Shown piece by piece: positions 31,832-43,344 of a stretch of 64,000 nucleotides of DNA (position 1 is the stretch's first letter; each line of letters opens with the position of its first letter). The stretch is taken from NCBI GenBank assembly GCA_035772785.1, contig JAOCPU010000036.1:124001-188000 (forward strand), in the 5' to 3' direction. The DNA is from Phlebiopsis flavidoalba. Taxonomy: Eukaryota > Basidiomycota > Agaricomycetes > Polyporales > Phanerochaetaceae. The notes beneath the pieces were generated by a model. It had not been told where the DNA came from. It saw only the letters and a list, made by a program, of their open reading frames with translations, and did no database searches. A program made the translations under genes and the position numbers.

Positions 31832-34084
31832 CTATGATCGAGTCATGGGAGACCGTAGGTAAGTAGTAGGCTTAGAGCTGGCAGTGATCTGGTTGTTATA
31901 CTTCATGAACTTCGCATCGAGGCCGTCCCACATCGATGGCTCGTGATCTAGAGGATAGACTGAGTTGCCTCGTCTAGCGCAAGCAGACACAGATGGCATA
32001 CCGTGGCGCTTATCTGTGTTCATTGCATAGTCGGTGACGGTGAGCATCATGCTCGACTCGAACATCACCACTACCATCAATGAGCTTCAATAATCACCAT
32101 CCAGAGACGCCGAGACTCACTTATAGAACCCTTCATTATTTTCTGTGGTTTCAACTCTCCTTCAGTCGCTTCCGCAAAGACTTCGCCCCGAGACTGCGAT
32201 CAAATTGTAAGCTTCCATGCCGCTTGAAATGTTAGTGTGGGCGTCGACGGACCTCCATGGGGACAGAAGCCCGTCTCGAAGCTGAGCCCGCCGGGCTCGA
32301 AGCCGTCGCTGCGACCTCCATAATCTCAACCCGGACACCAGACCCAAGAGTTCCGAGGCCGTATTCCGATGGAAATACTGCACCATGACATTCAGCTCGG
32401 CATGTAAACCAACTAAAGAACATCGGACATACTGGTGGGCGGAACGTCTTATCTGCTACATCCCATCGCTCCTTGAAGACGGCAAAGTCCGCGAGCGCGA
32501 CGCCGGCTACCTTTGACGGCGCGATGTGAGGACGGTGAAGATGGAGGGATCGCAGTGGTCCTTGCTGAGGCTACACCACGGCGATGAAGGCGTCGAGGTC
32601 GTATTTATAGGAGGGACGTAGCTGCAAAATGAATGTTGATACTGAGTGACACTTTGAGACAGAGACCGGTAGCTTACTTCCCGTGCCAGGCTACGACGTC
32701 GAAGGGTGTGTGCTCTTGCTTACAGGTGAAACAGCTGACCACCGAGTGTCTGTGCAATTCCGCTCAGTCCTCCGGGTGATCAGCAAGAAGAGCCAGCGGA
32801 TTGCATACTTGTAGTGTCACTACACATCCAGGTCAATATTGCCGAGGCTGATAACGGAAACAAGAAGACGCACCATCCCCAGGGCCGTCTGGTCAATGTC
32901 AAAGTGCGCGATTGGGTGCTCAAAATCGCGGACATTGGCCTAGACCGCTGGCACCTAGCGGTCATCCAAGCTCAGGAGCGCATAGTGCGACCGAGAAAGA
33001 TCTCTGAATATCTAGTTCGGAGATCGGATCTAGTCAGGGCTTGCTTCTCGTGTTGATCAAGAAGGAACGTACATCCATCGGCTTTACCGTCAGGCAGGGT
33101 AACCTGACCCCGGCAGTGGTAATAAGGACGGCGGCCGTGGTTGAGCACGGCCTGCCCACGCACCTTCCACTTCAATCCCCGTTTGCACGACCGCAATTTC
33201 TCCGGGGATGACCATCATTCTACGGCACCGCGATCAACGCCCGAAAATAAGTACTGAATGGTCAAGGATCAACTCACTTGCCAAACTCGGTCTGGATATT
33301 CAATCTACCGTGCACTGGCACGATGAGGAAATCGCCATCGCTGTTGACAAACGCCTCCTTCTCCATGTCCGCGTTGCACGCATAGATGTGGATAGCGAGG
33401 CCCTCGCTCTGCATCGGACCGCCGTTCCCCACACATCGTCTTGAGCCCGTGCACAAAGGTGACCTTCCCATCGGCAGGAGCATCGTGCGGGCGCCAGGCA
33501 TGCTGGGTGGGGCGAGACGTGTTGCTTCGGATGGTTTTAGGGAAAACTCTGCGACGAGCTTCGCGGTCGTGTGAGTCTAGTTCCTCGATAGAGAGGGCTA
33601 TGACATACGTTTGGATTCATGTTGCTTCAGCCCTTGACGAAGCCTTTGTGTGCGACGGAGGGTCGAATGCGGTATAACCAGCTGCCATGCGCAGTTGGGC
33701 CACTGAGTTAAAGGGGCCAGTCCATTAAACGGTCACTCACGAGTGCTGGTTCTGTGCCCTGGGTACAGTAAACGGCGTGCCGTTGACCTAGAAGCTATGA
33801 GTGGGGTGGACTTGTCCGTTCCACCGCCGCACGTACCCCCTCGGTGTACAAATCGTATTTCACTCTTTGAGGACTGTTCCGACCGATGGGCACAACGTTC
33901 CGGGCCTGCTTTGACGTGAGCGTGATGCACCTGCAGTCAGACGCAACAAAGGTTTACCAACAGTGCTTCTGGAAGCCGAAGTACAATTACCGAACCCAAC
34001 ATGATTAGGAAGTACGGGTCGCCCTTGACCAACGGGCAAACGGAAATCCGCCTTGAAGCGTTGGGCTAGAGCAAGAGTTTTCAT
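31832..34084 (-). CDS. hmgA: Homogentisate 1,2-dioxygenase
   Basis: Non-haem iron enzyme opening homogentisate to maleylacetoacetate in tyrosine and phenylalanine breakdown. Family blocks in order: HVGFGN, GTLCPSVG/PVGRNSPQ region, KYDLYTEGV, NGTPFTVPRAQNQHS, SVAHKGFVKG, KVTFVHGLKTMCG, EGLAIHIYACNADMEKEAFV, NSDGDFLIVPVHGRLNIQTE, GLANVRDFEHPIAHFDID, FTCKQEHTPFDVVAWHGK, PSYKYDLDAFIAVV, DPSIFTVLT, GVALADFAVFKERWDVADKT, YFHRNTASELLGLVSG, CPHG, and MFESSMMLTVTDYAMNT. It ends soon after PLDHEPSMWDGLDAKFMKYN. All three iron ligands (His and Glu in YFHRNTASELLG, His in CPHG) are present. Numerous short introns and frame shifts. The printed start (MKTLALAQRF) may be within an intron, with a tiny first exon just upstream. 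Confidence 0.92.
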
Positions 34085-35442
34085 GAAGGGACTTTACTCA
34101 ACTTGAATCAATTGGACATACCATGATCCGAACAGATGAACTAGATGTGGACTTGATATTTTTGAGTAGAGGAGAGAACGGTGGACTTTGCGTGTCCATT
34201 GCACGGGCTTATAATCTGGGTCCTCTAAAACAATTCAAGCACTAAAGTTCCACTACAAGTCAGCAAGATTGTAAAACAGAATGCACAACCGGGAACGTCA
34301 AAGTTGGGACGCACTGTAAAAACTGTTAGAGCCATACTTTTCTCACTCCCACGGCGCCATCCATATACGGAGGGCTCGGTCTGAGAAGCAGGAATGCAGG
34401 CGGCATCGCCACTGTTGCAGCATGCTGACTGAATAGGACGGATTTTCACTCGTGGAGGAAGGGGAGTAAGTGGTTCAAGAATGTCAAGTGATTAGGCCGA
34501 GCGTCGGTAGCACTGGCGATGGGAATCAAAGGCAGTGCCCTTTATTGAACTTCCACCACGGGTTTTAGACATAATCAGCCTATCATAAGAATTGGGTAGA
34601 CCTATTGCAGAGAAAGACTGAATAATCGTGCAAATATGCAAAAGAGCTGTGTGTGCGCGCGAGCTGCGAGAGCATCATCGAGGCCTGAGCAAATGCGAGC
34701 TTGTCTTGGACTAACCTGCGGCGGGTCGCGCTGCCGCATTGGCAACTTGGGCGATGTTTTCTCAAGACGGCAAGACACAGCTTGCACAGCTTCCGAAGTG
34801 CAGACGTGCTCGGGCGGGCACCACTCGCGGATAGAGCGCGCGCTTCTCACTGTAGTGATCGTTGTCAGTGCTTGAATCCGAACACATGCCATAGGACTAC
34901 TTACGCTTATCCATATATCGTCGTAGCGTACCTTCGTCCAAATCAAGCATATTTCTCGTAGTGAAGATCTGCATGATAGTGTTCGGCGCGTACATCACGT
35001 CGTGGGGCGAAGTTCGCGCGAGGGTTCCTATCTCGGTGCTTCGGTTGCCGAGGACTCGTGTGCAAGAGCTATCCACGTTCTCCGACAACAAGGCCCGTGA
35101 ACTCGAGGCTGCAAAGCATGGATTGGCGCGTGGAATAGATAATCACATCGGGCGAGCTAGTTCCAAGCAAAGTATGCGTGAGCCTGGAAAGGCGGTCCAT
35201 GGTCGTCGTTTTCCGCGGCCAACGGCGGGAGGAATCGGCGTAGCCTCGCGGTGGCGCAACCAATCAAAAATGCACAACGCGCACGCGAGAAAGGCGGGGC
35301 CCGCGCGAGCCAGGACTATGATGTAAACACTGGAGTTGCGATGTGGGTGGGGGATAATTGCTTGGACCGCTGGGGAGGTCGTGGCTTACTATATCACCCG
35401 AGCAGCTCTTCACGGGCTGCAGTTTGTCTCAACCACGCCACC
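34085..35442. other. Region between hmgA and transketolase genes, possible small gene
   Basis: Contains both promoters. On the minus strand, pieces resembling exons of a small gene are visible: MDRLSRLTHTLLGTSSPD (from about 35202), IMQIFTTRNMLDLDEG ending at a gtacgc donor (about 34935), and after an acceptor near 34858 a segment with REWCPPEHVCTSEAVQAVSC. I cannot assign a family. A TATA-like ctatatca at about 35389 lies some 55 bases upstream of the transketolase ATG. Confidence 0.3.
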
Positions 35443-38190
35443 ATGTCCGGCACCGACGCAGCTTTCCCCCATCGACCTTCACTAAGCTCAAGCCGTACGT
35501 GTTTTCTCCTCCTTCTCTTGGTCAAGAAACCCATCTCATCGCTGCTTGGATCTCGTTCCCCAGTCGTCAAGCTTGACCCAAGAGCAGGCCCTACAAGCCA
35601 CAAACGAGCAGCTAGAGACATTGAAGCAATAATGTTTCAGCTCATGTGGTGCGGTGATGCATCGTTCTCATTCACTCTACTGGTGCTGCGCGAGGTGTGA
35701 GCGGACACACAGGTATGTCTTGGATTGTAGTCGAGCCTCGCCGCTCCAGTATAGCTCATGTCATCTCAGGTGGTGCATACAGACACTGTTCCTGAGGTGT
35801 TGACATGCTGCTTTCCCTGTTTACACACTCGTGGACATGTATGTTTCCCGATCCTGTTCGATGAAGCCGGTAAGATCGCTCAGATGTCCTTGACCATTCT
35901 CCTGGTGGGTCGCCGTCGCGAGGGAGCTGCCCATTCGCAATTGGTTACTGGGCGCCACGCTGCCTGCGAAAGCGTGCGTGGAATCCTCCCACCATGGGCC
36001 CAAACCTCCGGATAATTACTGTTTGATAAAGTCAGGATCCGTGCTCATTCTATTCAACTATTAGGTCACCGAGTTGCCACTCAATATCTCAGGTCGGCGA
36101 TCGAGGGTCACATCCCGGCCGAACACCTCCTCCACTATCGCGAAGCCGAACTCCCAGCTTCCCGGACACCCTGACTCGGTTCTTACTCCTAGGCGTCAAG
36201 TTCTCTTCCGGCCCGTCTCGGTCACGTCTGGCCATGGGTCAACGGTATCGGCTATGGCGAACCGAGATAAAAACGTATTCATGCTCGGATCGGATGGCTC
36301 GCAGCAAGAGGGCCAATGACGCTGAAGCCGCCCGCCTCGCCGTTGCACAGGGCCTGAAGAGCGTCAAGCTTATCATTGATGACAACGACGTCACTATTGC
36401 CGTCACCCGTCGGAGTTACTACATGAAAGGATACGACCTCAGCAAGACCCTGTCTGGACATGGCCTCAAGGTTGTCACCTCCCAGGGTGAAGACTTCTCC
36501 TCGCTGTGGGAGGACTGGTTCGAAATACATCAACTATGACGGCCCCGCTGCAGGCAAGTCTCGCACTGCGCATCTTTCAAATATCTATTGATATAAGTAC
36601 ATCCAGTCATCTGCAAGCGTGTCATGGCCCCTGGCGTCGCTGACATCGAGGGTAACGAACCCACGGTCACGATGTCATCCCTGTTAAAAGGGCCGCCCTG
36701 AAGTACTTCGAGGCCCGCGGATACGCCCACCGGAGATGGCTGGCAAACATCCTCAACAACATCAAGCCAATGCCGTGCCTTACCTCTTCATTGGTTCGAC
36801 CAAGGAAGTCACGGTGCTACTCGTGTTGTCTTCGGCGAGGCTGTCAACGCGGCTAGCATCCTACGTTCTTGATAAAACTCAGCACGAGTCAGCGAGGGAA
36901 GCCGTCACCAAGAAGGTTATGGTCATTGATAGTACGTGTAGAATAGGGTGCCTACCCTCTTCCACTTGCTTATACTTGTATGCAGGTGATTTAGAAGGCT
37001 CCACTGGATTGAAAGGTCACCACACCATCCACCAGAAGCACCCCAGAGGTCTTCGTTTTCCATCCGGAAGTACGTGTTATCGAGACCATCTCTATTATGA
37101 CCTATGTAACCCTTATTCCTACAGTCATGGAACGTGGGTAACTTCAGCGCAGCTGCTGGCTTCGGCTTCGACAAGGACAAATACGGTGTCTTCTCAACCT
37201 TCGGTGCCTTCCTTGGAGATGTGTGTCTCCGAAATCACGATGGCTCGTCTCAACTTCTGCAAACGTGCTTTGCCACTTCTCTCATTCGGGAGGTAACCAT
37301 TGATAATTGCTCATTGCGGATGTTCATGAATGCGCTGACTGCGATGTTTTCTAGTCGATGAGTATGGCAGATAACACTTGCCACTTCGGTGTCAACCACT
37401 TCTTCGCCGACAACGTCTCCGACACGACACCCAATCGTGGCTCTACTGGCCTGGTGATCCCCGCCCAGATGACCAAAGGTCGTAGAACGCGTCTTCTCGA
37501 CAAGGGTCTCCCGCTTCATTTTCTTCCACCCGCGATGTTCCAAGACTCCGTACAGTCCTGAAGGAGGACGGTAAGACCCGGTGTCTTCGGCGATGACTAC
37601 GAGTTTTGTCCCCGGCAAGGATGAGGTCCATTGTTGAGGGTACTGCCGGATATCTATGTTGTCTCGTTTCGGTGACATGCTCCACCGCTCTTGGGACGCA
37701 GTCCTGCGCTGCAGACAGGAGGGTCTCAGATGTTGGTCTGATGGACAACAAGCCCACCCTCAACTTGGTCGACCGAGGATGTGAGGGGTGTTCAATGCCG
37801 GCGTCTCTAGTTGTTCTCTAGCTCATGCTGTCAATAGGCCATTCGCAAGGCTGGAAGCAGCCCCTTCGTCTTGGTCGTCGAGTCCTTAAAACCAGAAGAC
37901 TGGTTGTTAAGTGGTCCCTAGCCCAAATCTCTGTCGATGTTGACGTAAACTGTTATGCTCGGTATCCGCTTCGGCACTTGGCTGCTCGAACGTCAACTGA
38001 CCCCCAAGTATTCGGGTACATGGGTACCATGAAACAAGGAGGGTGCGTCCCGCTATAGTTCCTCATCCTCGCACTGGCCTGCTCACTACTACTCCCAGGT
38101 TTGCGGTGGTCTCACCGAGCAGATTCCTCACCAGGGGACTCGATCCTCAGTGTACGCCGACCACCGTCTTCCTTGCAATCCAAGTACTGA
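35443..38190 (+). CDS. Transketolase-family protein (thiamine diphosphate enzyme)
   Basis: Full-length transketolase-like enzyme with N-terminal ThDP-binding, central pyrimidine-binding and C-terminal domains, expected to move two-carbon units between sugar phosphates. Start: MSGTDAAF then PSTFTKLKP. N domain: LTQEQALQATNEQLE, DTVPEV, FDEAG, HRVATQYLRSAIEGHIPAEH, ANRDKNVFMLGSDGSQQEG, NDAEAARLAVAQGLK, KLIIDDNDVTI (the G-D-G...D-N-D cofactor motif), YMKGYDLSKTLSGHGLKVVT. Middle domain: HDVI, CPYLFIGSTKEV, FGEAVN, GNFSAAAGFGFDKDKYGVFS, EITMARLNF with the catalytic Glu, CHFGVNHFFADN. C domain: DDYEF, EGTAGYIVSFGDML, GLMDNKPTLNLVD, YMGTMKQGG, GGLTEQIPHQGLDPQS. Introns of 50-90 bases throughout. 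The stop is approximate. It is unlike the canonical housekeeping transketolase in some blocks and could be a dihydroxyacetone-synthase-like paralogue. Confidence 0.85.
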
Positions 38191-38566
38191 CTTAAATATC
38201 GCAAGGGGGGAGCCATCATCCCTCAAGATCAGGCAGCTCTCACCAGTAAGAGCGAAAACCAAAAGATTACGGTCTCCCAATGTACAAATACTCCGAGGGG
38301 ACAGAAAGGGACACATTTGTACGTGGTTCGATGAAAACAGAACCAAGATGTACGGGTAGAAATAAACATGACTTTGTCTTCAGCAGACGATTGTACCGGA
38401 GTGCGTATCGAGTAAACTCTGTACAAATTAATCTCTCCGTTCCGTTCCGGAGGCCGGCCGCCGAGATATCCGCGGGATACAGCCAAATAAGGCAAAAAGG
38501 GGCGCCGCTTATCAAGCCGGTGGATTTTACGAGAGGTTACCAAAGTTCCCGGGACGGGCACCAGGT

Positions 38567-39170
38567 GTCTTTCATTTGCTACCGTTACCACTCGAAATTA
38601 TTCAACAAGTCCCTACATACCTCGACGAGAAATTGTTGCAGAAATGTGAGCACTCTCCTTTGTTCCGAATTGTTGCCACAGCACCCCCTGGTCGTGTTTC
38701 GTGCGATGGGGGGGTTGCCTGTGCGATCCTGCGAACGTGGCATAAGCGTGGCGATTACCCTGGTCGTGACTCCGTTGGTTTTGTATACGGGTGCCTGAAG
38801 CATGACATCTCTTTGGTACACCAGAACACGGAACAGAGAGCCAGCGCTGACTCAAGCAGGCAACAATGATTAACTCTTGCACAATACTTTCTTGGGATCC
38901 CGTACCGACGTTTCGGGGTAGATGGATGGCGAAGGCGGACGATGTTCGGTGGCACTGGCTTGCTGCCCTTTCGTATCGCAACCTCTGCTGGTCCCTGCAG
39001 TTACTGATCCGCATGTTTACGAGAAGGATCTAGGGACTGTGGAAGTCTCTGACCAACGAGCGAGACAGCGTCACAGATGCCCTATGACCAGACAACATCT
39101 CGCGTCTCAACGAACTCTCTCAGATTGGCGCCCAATTACTCCCACATAGGGCCCACAACCCTGCAGATGT
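38567..39170 (+). CDS. Possible F-box-like protein
   Basis: A plus-strand stretch starts MLPLPLEIIQQVPTYLDEKL, which resembles the first half of an F-box (LPxEIIxxIxxYLD). Further on, over frame shifts, come DPVPTFRGRWMAKADDVRWH, LAALSYRNLCWSLQLLIRMF and NISRLNELSQIGAQLL. F-box proteins link substrates to SCF ubiquitin ligases and are expanded in agaricomycetes. The match covers about 25 residues and the gene ends are unclear. Confidence 0.3.
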
Positions 39171-41017
39171 CATAAGGCGCCAACTAACTAGCCTGAGAAC
39201 GAAACACACTCTTCCTTGCTCCGTCACTCTAGTCCCGTTCCCGTCCCTGTACCGCAGTTGCCCAGGAGTGATTGGTCTCGTTACGATGCAGGATGCTGTT
39301 CCTGTCGCACGCGGCGCCTGGGGTTCGTCTCCTCCCGTGGAGGAATCACCGTGCAAAAACGTCGCCGCCGGGCGTCCCAAATGGTGCATTGGCAACGAAG
39401 GGCGACATTGAGAGCTGTGAGAAACACTGAGCCCAAGGTTACGCGCTCCGTGGTGGTGCCGGACCCGAGGAAGAACAGGATTGGGCCTGCGGGGAGCTGT
39501 GGGAGCCCAAAGGAAACCATGGTAAGACAAAGGGAAGCCCGAGCAACCCGACGGATTTAGCACAAATGTCAATTTTAGAGGGAAGCGTGTTGAGTCCCGA
39601 TGACCCTAGAGGGCCCCCAGGCCTCTTTCGGCAACACAGAACGGGCCATGCCCTTGAACCTACCCGGTATGTGTAGCCCAGTATAATAGGTACGAGCGCA
39701 ATAATGTCTGACTTACATGCGGCAATAGCAGCCCCCATTTATGGATTCCCTGCCCATGTGTGCCGTCGATATCCTACCGCTCCTCCGGGTGTAACGACCG
39801 CACTCGCCGCACGCCAACGTTTCCCATTCGATTCCCAGTGCTGGACGAAGTGATAAACTTGGGCAAGTAGGAAGGTGGGCGAAATCCTCGGCGCGCCACC
39901 GGGCCCGACCAAGTTTCTAACACGCGCGCTGCGTCCCCGCGTTATCCGCACCAAACCCCGTCTCTGCGGCGGGGGGGGGGGGTGGGGGGGCATGAGCCGG
40001 TCGAGTGACACGCGTTCCGCGGCGCACCATCGCGTCGCTCACGCCAAAACCCACCAAAGACGGCCGGAACCAGTCCCCCAGACCATCCCCGGCGCTTGTA
40101 CCTCGATCCTTGCGAGCAAAGACCGTCATCTGCGCGTCCCGTCTCGGTGCGCCACGACTTACTTCTCGGCTCACGGCCATCAGCCCTCGTACAACCGATC
40201 GCCGCAGTGCAGCATCGCCCTCGGTAGTACCGCGGCTTCTTCCTGTACTGGAGCCGACCGCAGACCGCTCGAGTTCAATCTGCGAACGCGTCATGCCCCG
40301 GGCACTGTGCGCTGCGAGCGCGCTCAGTGGAACCAAGTGCGCACATCGCGTGCGTCGGCCCCGATCAAGGTTGTGACGACCCTCGGGGAAGTCCGTTCTT
40401 CATCATCGTGCTGCGAGTACGTGAGTGCAAGTTCGGACCGTGTAGCGCGCCCCCGGGCGCACAGCCGGCAAGAGGCCCGGCCAGACTTGATGCCGGAGCG
40501 ACTGGACGCACGGGCGGATCACATGGCCGCGTGCGCCCTGGGCCACGCGAAGCTCAAGGACGAGTTCCCTGCGCCGGCTTATACCAGGGTTGTGGGGCAA
40601 TAACCCGGATATGGGGACCCTGACCCGACTGTTGTTGGAGCTGGGCAGGGTTATCGGTCCCTTGTCTCGACGGACGCATGTGGTGATCTCATATAGTCAT
40701 GGCCGTCGTTGCGTGTCGGGGAATTTACAAGGGTGCGTGAGTCCTAGTGCGTGTCATCCGACGCCGCATCGATTGTGCAGGTGACTTTTCCTGACGAGCC
40801 GTGTGCGATGCCGCCTGGGGTGGTGATGATCGTGAGGCATGGAAATCATTGAAGGCGGAAGAAGAGGAAGGGATAACGCACCTCGGGGGGGACGCTGTTG
40901 GGGCGAGAGCGTTTTCCTGCCAACGGCGCTGCGAACGAAGATGGTTCACAGAGCATGGTGGTGGATGATCCAGCCCAAAGAGGTACGTGAAGCGTCCATG
41001 CAGCATGAGTCCCCCTC
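39171..41017. other. GC-rich unassigned region
   Basis: Overlapping frames on both strands, including 242 codons on plus at 39875-40603, but codon-level content is low-complexity and none resembles a family. A G-rich run (G12, T, G7) at 39971-39990 lies inside it. No supported gene. Confidence 0.3.
39971..39990. repeat. G-rich homopolymer (G12-T-G7)
   Basis: Twelve G, one T and seven G, in a GC-rich stretch without a gene. Length is likely unreliable. Confidence 0.6.
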
Positions 41018-41600
41018 ATGTCACGTCAGGGACAGACTGCTGAAGCGTTCCAGGAGGCTTGGACCAACCACAACGGCGCCCCCGAGGCCAACCTGCCAAC
41101 GGCCTATGCCCGAACCAGAGGACCGAGCACCACCCAAAACGGAAACCACCAAGTGCCCATGCACCCCCCCGCCGCCGCCGCGCCCGAATACCCGAGCCCT
41201 CTTCGCGCCGCCCTACATATCACAGTACGGGCTACACGCACTCCAACTTCTACCCTCTCCATAGGGACCTCCCCACCGCACCGCCTCCCCCGTGGCGAAC
41301 ATGATGAAGCGCACGTGTTCGCGCTCGTTGAGGGGGGCGCGGCAGGAGCCCGTGCCGCGGCGCGTGCGGCACTGCGTTCAACGGCGGGCGGTCGCTCGAA
41401 CGAGTGCAAGGGCAAGGGAGAGGGCGCTCGTTCTGCACGAATCCGTGCCAGGACTGTGGCAAGATGGACTGTAAAGGGCGGAAAACAGCAAGCGGCCGGA
41501 TTAGGACGTGTGCGGATGCGTAGGTCGCCTGCTGAGAATGCAGAGCGCTGATGCTGCTTGCTGCGGATGCGGCGCGGCGGCGGCAGCAAGCGACGACGAC
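41018..41600 (+). CDS. Possible Cys-containing hypothetical protein
   Basis: Plus-strand coding-like pieces begin MSRQGQTAEAFQEAWTNHNG and, over shifts, reach a Cys-rich motif CTNPCQDCGKMDCKGR at about 41434-41482, with spacing C-x3-C-x2-C-x4-C, like a small metal-binding knuckle. The middle is Pro/Ala/Arg-rich. No known family; the reverse strand also has a long open frame here, so the call is weak. Confidence 0.25.
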
Positions 41601-43344
41601 TGCTTGAAAGAACTTGGATGCGTGCCAGGGGACAGTGCACATAACGTTGCATTGCTAGTTTTGAAATATCCGAAGAGTTACTGGGACTTGCCCGTGTCAT
41701 AGGTTAAAGCGTGGCTTAGTACGTGTCCATAGTCATCTGTTGTACGACCCTTTCTCTCTGGTACGAATTGTATGTACGCAACATTAATCAATTTGGACAA
41801 TTGTCTCTGTGGATGTGCTATACGTTGCAGAGGAGCTCACGGGCTCTCAGATCTCAGCGTTCACAACGTTTCAATGTTTATCTCTTGCCACGAGGTCCTC
41901 TATGACCTGAGTACCATTGCATAAGGGAATGATATTAGTACGGTGAAATCATGCTTCGCCACATTTTCTCAAAAATCCCAGGAACCTTCAGACAAGCTCC
42001 CAAACTTGCTCTCGGCCTTTTCAGGCGCCAACAACTTGAGAGGACCCTCGCCACATCAACACATCCCTGACGATGAGCATTCCCAACACCCACAATCGCA
42101 CCACCTACGAACGCTTCCATGCACCAGTACCAGCCAAAAGTCGCCCCAGTAAGATGCAATAACAATGGCATGGAACCACCTCACTTGGACCCGCCGACGC
42201 CATGACCCTCAGCCAGACGTGCACCGCCATTTTTCAAACCACCCGCCGAACCTCCTCCCTCCCGACTGGCAGATCGCGTCTGCCGCCGCCGCCGGCACCC
42301 CGCACACCAACGCGCCAAGAACGCACTGGCACGCGCACAGCAGCAACACACACAAACGCCCGCGCACTCCACCCTCCGCGCGTTGGGTACGTGGGGGGGA
42401 GGAGCCCACACAGCGGCCCACAGAGTCACCGCCACGACGCGGCCGAGGATCCCGAGCTCGAGTCTCCGTCCCGTGCGGGTGGCGTGTATGTAGAGTTTTC
42501 GGACTGCTGCCCAAAAGATGCACGGGTGGCTGCGCGCGGTCGGCATGCACTGGCGACGCCAATCGACGTACTCTAATCTGCGGGGAATTCGCCGTAAGAG
42601 CTTGGGGTAAGGTGTTCGGCCGGCAAGGGGTGGGGTGTGTTCTGTCGCGTTTGTCGCTGTTTGTGTGTGTGCGCCTGTTATGCGCGGTGGGCGAAGGTTT
42701 CTCCGCCGTTTCTAGGGTGTTCGCTGAAGGTTAGTGCCCAACACGCGTTGTGAGGATCTGCTCACTTCTTGCGACACTCGACGTTCGCTGCGTGGGGGTA
42801 CGAAACACTTTCTGGGAACTGTTTCCAGAGTTCACAAACGCAATTCTGAGGATCTGGCGGATCTAAAAACCCTTGCATTCAATCTATTACCCTAATGAGA
42901 AAAAACTACGCCGATTTTCGCATATAGAACTCCAGGGACGCAATAAAATAATACGAAGCTTAATTTCGAGTTGTGATACATACTAATACACGCGGCTGCC
43001 TTTGCGCACCGGGCACGCAAACGTAGAAAATCTTGGAGGGGATAAAAGGAATTCAGGGGGAGAGGAGAGCTAGTAGGAAATCGAGGGAGAGAAAAATAAA
43101 ATGGTGTGGGTTTAGGCTAATTCGAAGAGAGAAAGAGAAATTTTTTTGTTTTTTCAAGTGAGAAGTGAGAAAATTTGGAGGGGAATCGACACCTCCGGTA
43201 TGTAATGTATTCGACACGAAGTCATCCCCGAAGCATAGCAAGATACTCTACAAGGGTTCGCACGGTCCTCGCGCTCACTCATTGGCCTTGCCCTGGACAC
43301 ACCACACCTCCTAGTACCCCGCCACAGTGCGACCCCGACTGCGG
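41601..43344. other. Unassigned region with a weak plus-strand candidate
   Basis: From about 41951 a plus frame starts MLRHIFSKIPGTFRQAPKLA, Arg-rich and without acidic residues like a mitochondrial presequence, followed by an MSIPNTHNRTTYERFHAPV piece at about 42073 and a 124-codon Arg/Pro-rich frame at 42202-42576. These might be one broken gene. From 42750 to 43250 the sequence is AT-rich with nothing recognisable. Confidence 0.25.

Noticed and set aside
39875..40603. 242-codon plus-strand frame
   Set aside because: Contains a G-rich homopolymer, composition is random-like, and other frames are equally open.
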